Source of the DNA: Archivesica marissinica
Lineage: Eukaryota > Mollusca > Bivalvia > Venerida > Vesicomyidae
Direction: 5' to 3'
DNA: 64,000 bases
Assembly: GCA_014843695.1 (NCBI GenBank)
Contig: CM026395.1
Location: 44,502,396 to 44,566,395, forward strand
The position numbers and the translations under genes are program-made. A model generated the notes under the pieces. The model was not told where the DNA came from. It searched no databases and saw only the letters and a program-made list of their open reading frames with translations. Shown piece by piece: positions 34,121-45,700 of this stretch (positions are counted from its first letter, which is position 1; the number at the start of each line of letters is the position of its first letter).

Positions 34121-37100
34121 ACTGTTACAGCAAACACTGTTATAGCAAACACTATTATAGCAAACACTGTTATAGTAAACGTTGTTATAGTAAATGCTGT
34201 TATAGTAAACACTGTTATAGTAAACGCTGTTATAGTAAACGCTGTTATAGTAAACACTGTTATAGTAAACGCTGTTATAGTAAACGCTGTTATAGTAAAC
34301 GCTGTTATAGTAAACACTGTTATAGTAAACGCTGTTATAGTAAACGCTGTTATAGTAAACACTGTTATAGTAAAAGCTGTTATCGTAAACGCTGTTATAG
34401 TAAACACTGTTATAGTAAACGCTGTTATAGTAAACACTGTTATAGCAAGCACTGTTATAGCAAATACTGTTATAGCAAGCACTGTTATAGCAAACACTGT
34501 TACAGCAAACACAGTTATAGCAAGCACTTTTATAGCAAGCACTGTTATAGCAAGCACTGTTATAGCAAGCACTGTTATAGCAAGCACTGTTATAGTAAAC
34601 AATGTTATAGCAAACACTGTTATAGCAAGCACTGTTATAGCAAGCACTGTTATAGCAAGCACTGTTATAGTAAACACTGTTATAGCAAACACTGTTATAG
34701 CAAACACTGTTATAGCAAACACTGTTATAGTAAACACTGTTCTAGCAAACACTGTTATAGCAAGCACTGTTATAGCAAACGCTGTTATAGCAAACACTGT
34801 TATAGCAAACACTGTTATAGTAAACACTGTTATAGCAAACACTGTTATAGCAAACACTGTTATAGTAAACACTGTTATAGCAAACACTGTTATAGAAAAA
34901 ATTGTTATAGTAAACACTGTTATAGCAAACACTGTTATAGCAAGCACTGTTATAGTAAACACTGTTATAGCAAACACTGTTATAGTAAACACTGTTATAG
35001 AAAGGATTGTTATAGCAAACACTGTTATTGCAAACACTGTTATAGCAAGCACTGTTATAGAAAACAATGTTATAGCAAACACTGTTATAGTAAACACTAT
35101 TATAGCAAACACTGTTATAGTAAACATTGTTATAGTAAACACTGTTATAGCAAACACTGTTATAGTAAACACTGTTATAGCAAGCACTGTTATAGCAAAC
35201 ACTGTTATAGTAAACACTGTTATAGCAAACACTGTTATAGTAAATATTGTTATAGTAAACATTGTTATAGTAAACACTGTTATAGCAAACACTGTTATAG
35301 CAAACACTGTTATAGCAAGCACTGTTATAGTAAACACTGTTATAGTAAACATTGTTATAGCAAACACTGTTATAGCAAACGCTGCTATAGCAAACGCTGT
35401 TATAGTAAACACTGTTATAGCAAACACTGTTATAGTAAACACTGTTATAGCAAACACTGTTATAGCAAACACTGTTATAGCAAACACTGTTATAGTAAAC
35501 ACTGTTATAGAAAGCACTGTTATAGCAAACGCTGTTATAGCAAACGCTGTTATAGTGAACACTGTTATAGCAAACACTGTTACAGTAAACACTGTTATAG
35601 CAAGCACTGTTATAGCAAACACTGTTATAGCAAACACTGTTATAGTAAACACTGTTATAGCAAACACTGTTATAGTAAATATTGTTATAGTAAACATTGT
35701 TATAGTAAACACAGTTATAGCAAACACTGTTATAGCAAACACTGTTATAGCAAGCACTGTTATAGTAAACACTGTTATAGTAAACATTGTTATAGCAAAC
35801 ACTGTTATAGCAAACGCTGTTATAGCAAACGCTGTTATAGTAAACACTGTTATAGCAAACACTGTTATAGTAAACACTGTTATAGCAAACACTGTTATAG
35901 CAAGCACTGTTATAGCAAACACTGTTATAGTAAACACTGTTATAGAAAGCACTGTTATAGCAAACGCAGTTATAGCAAACGCTGTTATAGTAAACACTGT
36001 TATAGCAAACACTGTTATAGTAAACACTGTTATAGCAAACACTGTTATAGCAAACACTGTTATAGTAAACACTGTTATAGAAAGCACTGTTAAAGCAAAC
36101 GCTGTTATAGTAAACATTGTTATAGCAAACGCTGTTATAGTAAACACTGTTATAGCAAACACTGTTATAGTAAACACTGTTATAGCAAACACTGTTATAG
36201 CAAACACTATTATAGCAAACGCTGTTATAGCAAATGCTTTTATAGTAAACACTGTTATAGCAAACAATGTTATAGCAAGCACTGTTATAGCAAACACTGT
36301 TATAGCAAACATTTTTATAGCAAACACTGTTATAGCAAACGCTGTTATAGCAAATGCTGTTATAGCAAACACTGTTATAGCAAACACTGTTATAGCAAAC
36401 ACTGTTATAGTAAACACTGTTATAGCAAACACTGTTATAGTAAACACTGTTATAGTAAACACTGTTATAGCAAACACTGTTATAGCAAACACTGTTATAG
36501 TAAACACTGTTATAGAAAGCACTGTTAAAGCAAACGCTGTTATAGCAAACACTGTTATAGCAAATGCTGTTATAGCAAACACTGTTATAGTAAACACTGT
36601 TATAGAAAGCACTGTTAAAGCAAACGCTGTTATAGCAAACGCTGTTATAGTAAACATTGTTATAGTAAACACTGTTATAGTAAACACTGTTATAGTAAAC
36701 ACTGTTATAGCAAGCACTGTTATAGTAAACACTGTTATAGCAAGCACTGTTATAGTAAACACTGTTATAGTAAACACTGTTATAGTAAACACTGTTATAG
36801 CAAGCACTATTATAGCAAACGCTGTTATAGCAAATGCTTTTATAGTAAACACTGTTATAGAAAGCACTGTTAAAGCAAACGCTGTTATAGTAAACATTGT
36901 TATAGCAAGCACTGTTATAGTAAACATTGTTATAGCAAACGCTGTTATAGTAAACATTGTTATAGCAAGCACTGTTATAGTAAACATTGTTATAGCAAGC
37001 ACTGTTATAGTAAACACTGTTATAGTAAACACTGTTATAGTAAACACTGTTATAGCAAGCACTATTATAGCAAACGCTGTTATAGCAAATGCTTTTATAG

Positions 37101-40100
37101 TAAACACTGTTATAGAAAGCACTGTTAAAGCAAACGCTGTTATAGCAAACGCTGTTATAGTAAACACTGTTATAGCAAACACTGTTATAGTAAACACTGT
37201 TATAGCAAACACTGTTATAGCAAGCACTGTTATAGCAAACACTGTTATAGTAAACACTGTTATAGAAAGCACTGTTATAGCAAACGCTGTTATAGCAAAC
37301 GCTGTTATAGTAAACACTGTTATAGCAAACACTGTTATAGTAAACACTGTTATAGCAAACACTGTTATAGCAAACACTGTTATAGTAAACACTGTTATAG
37401 AAAGCACTGTTAAAGCAAACGCTGTTATAGTAAACATTGTTATAGCAAACGCTGTTATAGTAAACACTGTTATAGCAAACACTGTTATAGTAAACACTGT
37501 TATAGCAAACACTGTTATAGCACACTATTATAGCAAATGCTGTTATAGCAAATGCTTTTATAGTAAACACTGTTATAGCAAACAATGTTATAGCAAGCAC
37601 TGTTATAGCAAACACTGTTATAGCAAACATTTTTATAGCAAACACTGTTATAGCAAACACTGTTATAGCAAATGCTGTTATAGCAAACACTGTTATAGCA
37701 AACACTGTTATAGCAAACACTGTTATAGTAAACACTGTTATAGCAAACACTGTTATAGTAAACACTGTTATAGTAAACACTGTTATAGCAAACACTGTTA
37801 TAGCAAACACTGTTATAGTAAACACTGTTATAGAAAGCACTGTTAAAGCAAACGCTGTTATAGCAAACACTGTTATAGCAAATGCTGTTATAGCAAACAC
37901 TGTTATAGTAAACACTGTTATAGAAAGCACTGTTAAAGCAAACGCTGTTATAGCAAACGCTGTTATAGTAAACACTGTTATAGTAAACACTGTTATAGTA
38001 AACACTGTTATAGTAAACACTGTTATAGCAAGCACTGTTATAGTAAACACTGTTATAGCAAGCACTGTTATAGTAAACACTGTTATAGTAAACACTGTTA
38101 TAGTAAACACTGTTATAGCAAGCACTATTATAGCAAACGCTGTTATAGCAAATGCTTTTATAGTAAACACTGTTATAGAAAGCACTGTTAAAGCAAACGC
38201 TGTTATAGTAAACATTGTTATAGCAAGCACTGTTATAGTAAACATTGTTATAGCAAACGCTGTTATAGTAAACATTGTTATAGCAAGCACTGTTATAGTA
38301 AACATTGTTATAGCAAGCACTGTTATAGTAAACACTGTTATAGTAAACACTGTTATAGTAAACACTGTTATAGCAAGCACTATTATAGCAAACGCTGTTA
38401 TAGCAAATGCTTTTATAGTAAACACTGTTATAGAAAGCACTGTTAAAGCAAACGCTGTTATAGTAAACATTGTTATAGCAAGCACTGTTATAGTAAACAT
38501 TGTTATAGCAAACGCTGTTATAGTAAACACTGTTATAGCAAACACTGTTATAGCAAACACTGTTATAGTAAACACTGTTATAGCAAACACTGTTATAGCA
38601 AGCACTGTTATAGCAAGCACTGTTATAGCAAACACTGTTATAGTAAACATTGTTATAGCAAACGCTGTTATAGCAAATGCTGTTATAGTAAACACTGTTA
38701 TAGCAAACACTGTTATAGTAAACATTGTTATAGCAAACGCTGTTATAGCAAATGCTGTTATAGTAAACACTGTTATAGCAAACACTGTTATAGTAAACAC
38801 TGTTATAGAAAGCACTGTTATAGCAAATGCTTTTATAGTAAACATTGTTATAGTAAACACTGTTATAGTAAACACTGTTATAGCAAGCACTGTTATAGCA
38901 AGCACTGTTATAGTAAACATTGTTATAGCAAGCACTGTTATAGTAAACATTGTTATAGCAAGCACTGTTATAGTAAACACTGTTATAGCAAACACTGTTA
39001 TAGCAAGCACTGTTATAGCAAGCACTGTTATAGTAAACATTGTTATAGCAAACGCTGTTATAGTAAACACTGTTATAGCAAACACTGTTATAGCAAACAC
39101 TGTTATAGCAAATGCTGTTATAGTAAACACTGTTATAGTAAACAATGTTATAGTAAACACTGTTATAGTAAACACTGTTATAGCAAGCACTGTTATAGTA
39201 AACACTGTTATAGCAAGCACTGTTATAGTAAACACTGTTATAGTAAACACTGTTATAGTAAACACTGTTATAGCAAGCACTATTATAGCAAACGCTGTTA
39301 TAGCAAATGCTTTTATAGTAAACACTGTTATAGAAAGCACTGTTAAAGCAAACGCTGTTATAGTAAACATTGTTATAGCAAGCACTGTTATAGTAAACAT
39401 TGTTATAGCAAACGCTGTTATAGTAAACATTGTTATAGCAAGCACTGTTATAGTAAACATTGTTATAGCAAGCACTGTTATAGTAAACACTGTTATAGTA
39501 AACACTGTTATAGTAAACACTGTTATAGCAAGCACTATTATAGCAAACGCTGTTATAGCAAATGCTTTTATAGTAAACACTGTTATAGAAAGCACTGTTA
39601 AAGCAAACGCTGTTATAGTAAACATTGTTATAGCAAGCACTGTTATAGTAAACATTGTTATAGCAAACGCTGTTATAGTAAACACTGTTATAGCAAACAC
39701 TGTTATAGCAAACACTGTTATAGTAAACATTGTTATAGCAAATGCTGTTATAGTAAACATTGTTATAGCAAGCACTGTTATAGTAAACATTGTTATAGCA
39801 AACGCTGTTATAGTAAACACTGTTATAGCAAACACTGTTATAGCAAACACTGTTATAGTAAACATTGTTATAGCAAATGCTGTTATAGTAAACATTGTTA
39901 TAGCAAGCACTGTTATAGTAAACATTGTTATAGCAAACGCTGTTATAGTAAACACTGTTATAGCAAACACTGTTATAGCAAACACTGTTATAGTAAACAT
40001 TGTTATAGCAAATGCTGTTATAGTAAACATTGTTATAGCAAGCACTGTTATAGTAAACATTGTTATAGCAAACGCTGTTATAGTAAACACTGTTATAGCA

Positions 40101-41142
40101 AACACTGTTATAGCAAACACTGTTATAGTAAACACTGTTATAGCAAACACTGTTATAGCAAGCACTGTTATAGCAAGCACTGTTATAGTAAACATTGTTA
40201 TAGCAAACACTGTTATAGTAAACACTGTTATAGCAAACACTGTTATAGCAAAAACTGTTATAGTAAACACTGTTATAGCAAACACTGTTATAGCAAGCAC
40301 TGTTATAGCAAGCACTGTTATAGCAAACACTGTTATAGTAAACATTGTTATAGCAAACGCTGTTATAGCAAATGCTGTTATAGTAAACACTGTTATAGCA
40401 AACACTGTTATAGTAAACATTGTTATAGCAAACGCTGTTATAGCAAATGCTGTTATAGTAAACACTGTTATAGCAAACACTGTTATAGTAAACACTGTTA
40501 TAGAAAGCACTGTTATAGCAAATGCTTTTATAGTAAACACTGTTATAGTAAACACTGTTATAGTAAACACTGTTATAGCAAGCACTGTTATAGCAAGCAC
40601 TGTTATAGTAAACATTGTTATAGCAAGCACTGTTATAGTAAACATTGTTATAGCAAGCACTGTTATAGTAAACACTGTTATAGCAAACACTGTTATAGCA
40701 AGCACTGTTATAGCAAGCACTGTTATAGTAAACATTGTTATAGCAAACGCTGTTATAGTAAACACTGTTATAGCAAACACTGTTATAGCAAACACTGTTA
40801 TAGCAAATGCTGTTATAGTAAACACTGTTATAGCAAACACTGTTATAGAAAGCACTGTTATAGCAAACGCTGTTATAGCAAATGCTTTTATAGTAAACAT
40901 TGTTATAGCAAACACTGTTATAGCAAGCACTGTTATAGTAAACACTGTTATAGCAAGCACTGTTATAGAAAGCACTGTTATAGCAAACGCTGTTATAGCA
41001 AATGATGTTATAGTAAACACTGTTATAGAAAACACTGTTATAGCAAGCACTGTTATAGTAAACACTGTTATAGCAAACACTGTTATAGCAAGCACTGTTA
41101 TAGCAAGCACTGTTATAGTAAACACTGTTATAGTAAACAATG
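34121..41142 (+). repeat. 15-bp satellite array, about 468 units
   Basis: The unit is TGTTATAGCAAACAC. Variants concern AGCAAAC/AGTAAAC/AGAAAGC/AGCAAGC and the ACG/ATG/ACA site before CTG. Nearly every unit is exactly 15 bp; one loses two bases near 37521. The 15-bp period keeps several frames open on both strands for thousands of bases, giving VIANT-type and FAITV-type pentapeptide runs that I regard as meaningless. Longer order exists: a characteristic block starting CAAGCACTATTATAGCAAAC recurs at 36801/37056, 38119/38374 and 39274/39529, each pair exactly 255 bp (17 units) apart. It fills most of the first intron of the CHST15-like gene. Confidence 0.96.
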
Positions 41143-41242
41143 AACCTGGGCGAAGCATGCTATTCTTTATCACAGATTGAACACCTTGAACAACTAAATA
41201 ATAGTTGACTCATATTGGTCAGTATGAACGCATATTGTGTGT

Positions 41243-41500
41243 TTGTCTTGGGGTGTGTCAGTGTGTTTGTTTGAAAGTCGCACCGACAGATTAGGTCATC
41301 GGCGACAGGCGACTCGCCATCCATTATTGGTGGGGGAAGACTCCGGTTGCCCCTCCGAGCAGTATTTCAGTCACGTACCGTCTACGGGCACACTGGTAGA
41401 ACCACACACCTTCCGCAAGTCAGCTGGATAGCTTCCACATTTAAAAGAATTTGACATCCAAGTGGGATTCGAACCTACAGCGGTGAGGTGGCAAATGATT
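41243..41500 (-). repeat. SINE family 5, longer copy
   Basis: The minus strand has a B box (GGTTCGAATCC at about 41465-41475) at its head and a body with GGCAACCGGAGTCTTCCCCC. The head matches the fragment at 18321-18412. Confidence 0.5.
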
Positions 41501-41567
41501 TTATTCTTAAATTGATTAATATATCCGATAGTATTATATATATATATATTTGTATGTTAACGGTTTT

Positions 41568-41838
41568 GCTTGTTTGTTTGGGTTTTACGCCTGCATCAGC
41601 ACCATTTTATAGCTATATTGTTAAACCTAACAACACCTTTCCTGGGCAAGGTTTCAGCGGTTAACCAGTACCTGGTGCACCAACCTCCGGAAGAAACTGC
41701 TAACTTTTTCGTATAAATGACACACACACACGGCCTGAGTGGGTTTCGAACCCGTGACCATCAATGATGATAGGTTACAGTGGTATACAAGTCAGCGTAC
41801 CGTAACTACTCGAACCACTCGACCACGGAGTGCGGGCG
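41568..41838 (-). repeat. SINE family 1, copy D
   Basis: The clearest head of the family: minus-strand A box TGGTCGAGTGG and B box GGTTCGAAACC, with GCTGACTTGTATACCACTGT between them, and a tail ending CAAACAAACAAGC. A small duplication near the A box (CGAGTGGTTCGAGTAGTTAC) is private to this copy. It lies in intron 1, about 50 bases past the exon-1 donor. Confidence 0.8.
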
Positions 41839-41889
41839 TGGTGTTTTAAATTTGTGTATAAAACGGTAACAAATAAAAGTCTTCGTTAC

Positions 41890-42324
41890 CATGTGCATAA
41901 TATCAAGCCGGGTGTCATTCCAATAAAATGCGCCCGCTCTGTTGACTCTGTTCCACATCAAGTTGTTTTCTCTATCTGTTGCATACTCTTTCATTAAATC
42001 AACACCAACATCCAAGTGTGAGCTTGTATTTGCTTTGTCAACGGTTATTCGGTTGTTTGCAAATGAAGAGTCATATTCGGTAGTAGAAACGTTATTTTCA
42101 CTAACATTTGACGTTGTGGGACGACTGGCAAATACGTACTTCCGGTCATGCGTTTCCTTTGATCTTAAACTGCCCGGAAACGAGGAATAATAAATACAGG
42201 AGATCAGAACAACACAACCGACGGCAACACACAAAGAAATGAACACCGTGCTGAAGTTTGGTTTTTTAAGTTCGATTCTCTCTTGGAATGGAAATCGCCA
42301 TGTCAATGTTGGTCCATATGTCAT
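41890..42324 (-). CDS. CHST15-like: CHST15-like sulfotransferase, first coding exon (type II membrane anchor)
   Basis: The start ATG at 42324 has a good context (AAG before ATG). The product begins MTYGPTLTWRFPFQERIELK, a short basic cytoplasmic tail, followed by a hydrophobic segment at about residues 24-47 (FSTVFISLCVAVGCVVLISC) and a polar stem rich in Asn, Ser and Thr with several N-glycosylation sites. This is the layout of a Golgi type II glycan-modifying enzyme. The exon ends DTRLDIMHM with donor ATG followed by GTAACG after 41890; its 435 nt end in phase 0, as required by the exon starting at 33243, and joined they read HM-PKPEFEP-NPCWYEE as expected upstream of the catalytic domain. 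I assign it to this gene by topology, order and phase rather than by sequence identity, since stems diverge quickly. Confidence 0.75.
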
Positions 42325-42339
42325 CTTTCGGCAACTAAC

Positions 42340-42400
42340 GCCACCGCCAGCATACTACTTCCGGTAAACGCCTCCTCTCTACGGCCAATAGGACAGCATC
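42340..42400 (-). promoter_or_regulatory. Likely core promoter of the CHST15-like gene
   Basis: Upstream of the start codon the minus strand carries ATTGG (inverted CCAAT, 42385-42389) and ACCGGAAGT (42357-42365), a consensus ETS-type site. No TATA box is evident. The short distance to the ATG would mean a very short leader, so the assignment is tentative. Confidence 0.3.
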
Positions 42401-42755
42401 AGCTGTTTGAGAGCGCCATCTGAAAAAAACAATAATACATTATTCTTAATTAGTAATGCTCCTTCCCATAATGTGAATAAATTTGATAATTTCTCGTGTT
42501 GATCTCCCGTGTTGAACTGACCATTTAGTTTGTTTTGTTCACATAACATGTGACCACGTTTGATCACAAATGAATATAAAACTACAGTGTTTAGTGTGTT
42601 TCATTTAATTTGACCCAGTAAAATATTTATAGAAAGGAAATTTTCATAAAAAATATAAATTGTGACCAAGTTTTTGTTTTGTTTGGTTTGTTTTTAGGGG
42701 GTAAATTTGCACCGAAAAATATTAACTCCAGTTGGATTTCGTTGAGGAAAATTCA
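42401..42755. other. Intergenic stretch upstream of the CHST15-like gene
   Basis: No coding region is supported. A T/G-rich run (TTTTTGTTTTGTTTGGTTTG) precedes the 42/59-bp array. Confidence 0.4.
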
Positions 42756-45700
42756 GGATGCCACCGAGAGCAGAATGTCACCGAGAGCAGAATGTCATGC
42801 ATGGACGAGCGGCAGTATGCCACCGAGAGCAGAATGTCATGCATGGACGAGCGGCAGGATGCCACCGAGAGCAGAATGTCATGCATGGACGAACGGCAGT
42901 ATGCCACCGAGAGCAGAATGTCACCGAGAGCAGAATGTCATGCTTGGACGAGCGGCAGTATGCCACCGAGAGCAGAATGTCATGCATGGACGAGCGGCAG
43001 TATGCCACGAGAGCAGAATGTCACCGAGAGCAGAATGTCATGCTTGGACGAGCGGCAGTATGCCACCGAGAGCAGAATGTCATGTTGGACGAGCGGCAGT
43101 ATGCCACCGAGAGCAGAATGTCATGCTAGGACGAGCGGCAATAGGCCACCGAGAGCAGAATGTCATGCTTGGACGAGCAACAGTATGCCACCGAGAGCAG
43201 AATGTCATGCTTGGACGAGCGGCAGGATGCCACCGAGAGCAGAATGTCATGCTTGGACGAGCAACAGTATGCCACGGAGAGCAGAATGTCACCGAGAGCA
43301 GAATGTCATGCATGGACGAGCGACAGTATGCCACCGAGAGCTGAATGTCATGCATGGACGAGCGGCAGTATGCCACCGAGAGCAGAATGTCACCGAGAGC
43401 TGAATGTCATGCATGGACGAGCAACAGTATGCCACCGAGAGCAGAATGTCATGCTTGGACGAGCGGCAGTATGCCACCGAGAGCAGAATGTCATGCTTGG
43501 ACAAGCAACAGTATGACACCGAGAGCAGAATGTCATGCTTGGACGAGCGGCAGGATGCCACCGAGAGCAGAATGTCATGCTTGGACGAGCAACAGTATGC
43601 CACCGAGAGCAGAATGTCACCGAGAGCAGAATGTCATGCATGGACGAGCGACAGTATGCCACCGAGAGCTGAATGTCATGCATGGACGAGCGGCAGTATG
43701 CCACCGAGAGCAGAATGTCACCGAGAGCTGAATGTCATGCATGGACGAGCAACAGTATGCCACCGAGAGCAGAATGTCATGCTTGGACGAGCGGCAGTAT
43801 GCCACCGAGAGCTGAATGTCACCGAGAGCAGAATGTCATGCATGGACGAGCGGCAGTATGCCACCGAGAGCAGAATGCCATGCATGGACGAGCGGCAGTA
43901 TGCCACCGAGAGCAGAATGTCATGCTTGAACGAGCAACAGTATGCCACCGAGAGCAGAATGTCATGCTTGGACGAACGGCATGATGCCAACGAGAGCAGA
44001 ATGCCATGCATGGACGAGCGGCAGTATGCCACGGAGAGCAGAATGTCATGCTTGGACGAGCGGCAGTATGCCACCGAGAGCAGAATGTCATGCATGGACG
44101 AACAACTGAATGCCACCGAGAGCAGAATGTCTTGCTTGGACGAGCGGCAGTATGCCACCGAGAGCAGAATGTCATGCATGGACGAGCAACTGAATGCCAC
44201 CGAGAGCAGAATGTCATGCATGGACAAGCGGCAGTATGCCACCGAGAGCAGAATGTCACCGAGAGCAGAATGTCATGCATGGACGAGCGGCAGTATGCCA
44301 CCGAGAGCAGAATGTCATGCTTGGACGAGCGGCAGTATGCCACCGAGAGCAGAATGTCATGCTTGGACGAGCGGCAGTATGCCACCGAGAGCAGAATGTC
44401 ATGCTTGGACGAGCGGCAGTATGCCACCGAGAGCAGAATGTCACCGAGAGCAGAATGTCATGCATGGACGAGCGGCAGTATGCCACCGAGAGCAGAATGT
44501 CATGCTTGGACGAGCGGCAGTATGCCACCGAGAGCAGAATGTCACCGAGAGCTGAATGTCATGCATGGACGAGCAACAGTATGCCACCGAGAGCAGAATG
44601 TCATGCTTGGACGAGCGGCAGTATGCCACCGAGAGCAGAATGTCACCGAGAGCAGAATGTCATGCATGGACGAGCGGCAGTATGCCACCGAGAGCAGAAT
44701 GTCATGCTTGGACGAGCGGCAGTATGCCACCGAGAGCTGAATGTCAACGAGAGCAGAATGTCATGCATGGACGAGCGGCAGTATGCCACCGAGAGCAGAA
44801 TGCCATGCATGGACGAGCGGCAGTATGCCACCGAGAGCAGAATGTCATGCATGGACGAACGGCAGTATGCCACCGAGAGCAGAATGCCATGCATGGACGA
44901 ACGGCAGTATGCCACCGAGAGAAGAATGTCATGCATGGACAAACGGCAGGATGTCACCGAGAGCAGAATGTCATGCATGGAAGAGCGGCAGGATGCCACC
45001 GAGAGCAGAATATCATGCATGGACGAACGGCAGTATGCCACCGAGAGCAGAATGTCACCGAGAGTAGAATGTCATGCTTGGACGAGCGGCAGTATGCCAC
45101 CGAGAGCAGAATGTCATGCATGGACGAGCGGCAGTATGCCACCGAGAGCAGAATGTCACCGAGAGCAGAATGTCATGCATGGACGAGCGGCAGTATGCCA
45201 CCGAGAGCAGAATGTCATGCATGGACGAGCGGCAGGATGCCACCGAGAGCAGAATATCATGCATGGACGAACGGCAGTATGCCACCGAGAGCAGAATGTC
45301 ACCGAGAGCAGAATGTCATGCTTGGACGAGCGGCAGTATGCGACCGAGAGCAGAATGTCATGCATGGACGAGCGGCAGTATGCCACCGAGAGCAGTATGC
45401 CACCGAGAGCAGAATGTCATGCATGGACGAACGGCAGTATGCCACCGAGAGCAGAATGCCATGCATGGACGAACGGCAGTATGCCACCGAGAGAAGAATG
45501 TCATGCATGGACGAACGGCAGGATGTCACCGAGAGCAGAATGTCATGCATGGACGAGCAGCAGAATGCCACCGAGAGCAGAATGTCATGCATGGACGAAC
45601 GGCAGTATGCCACCGAGAGCAGAATGTCACCGAGAGCAGAATGTCATGCTTGGACGAGCGGCAGTATGCCACCGAGAGCAGAATGTCATGCATGGACGAG

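Noticed and set aside
34130..37512. Low-complexity membrane protein of alternating FAITV units on the minus strand
   Set aside because: Hydrophobic composition comes from the AT-rich 15-bp unit read backwards; no start context or splice logic and it overlaps equally open plus-strand frames.
34030..41173. Open frames of more than 1000 codons on both strands
   Set aside because: They are by-products of a 15-bp period with no stop in the unit. Opposite strands and overlapping frames are open at once and give only VIANT- or FAITV-type runs.
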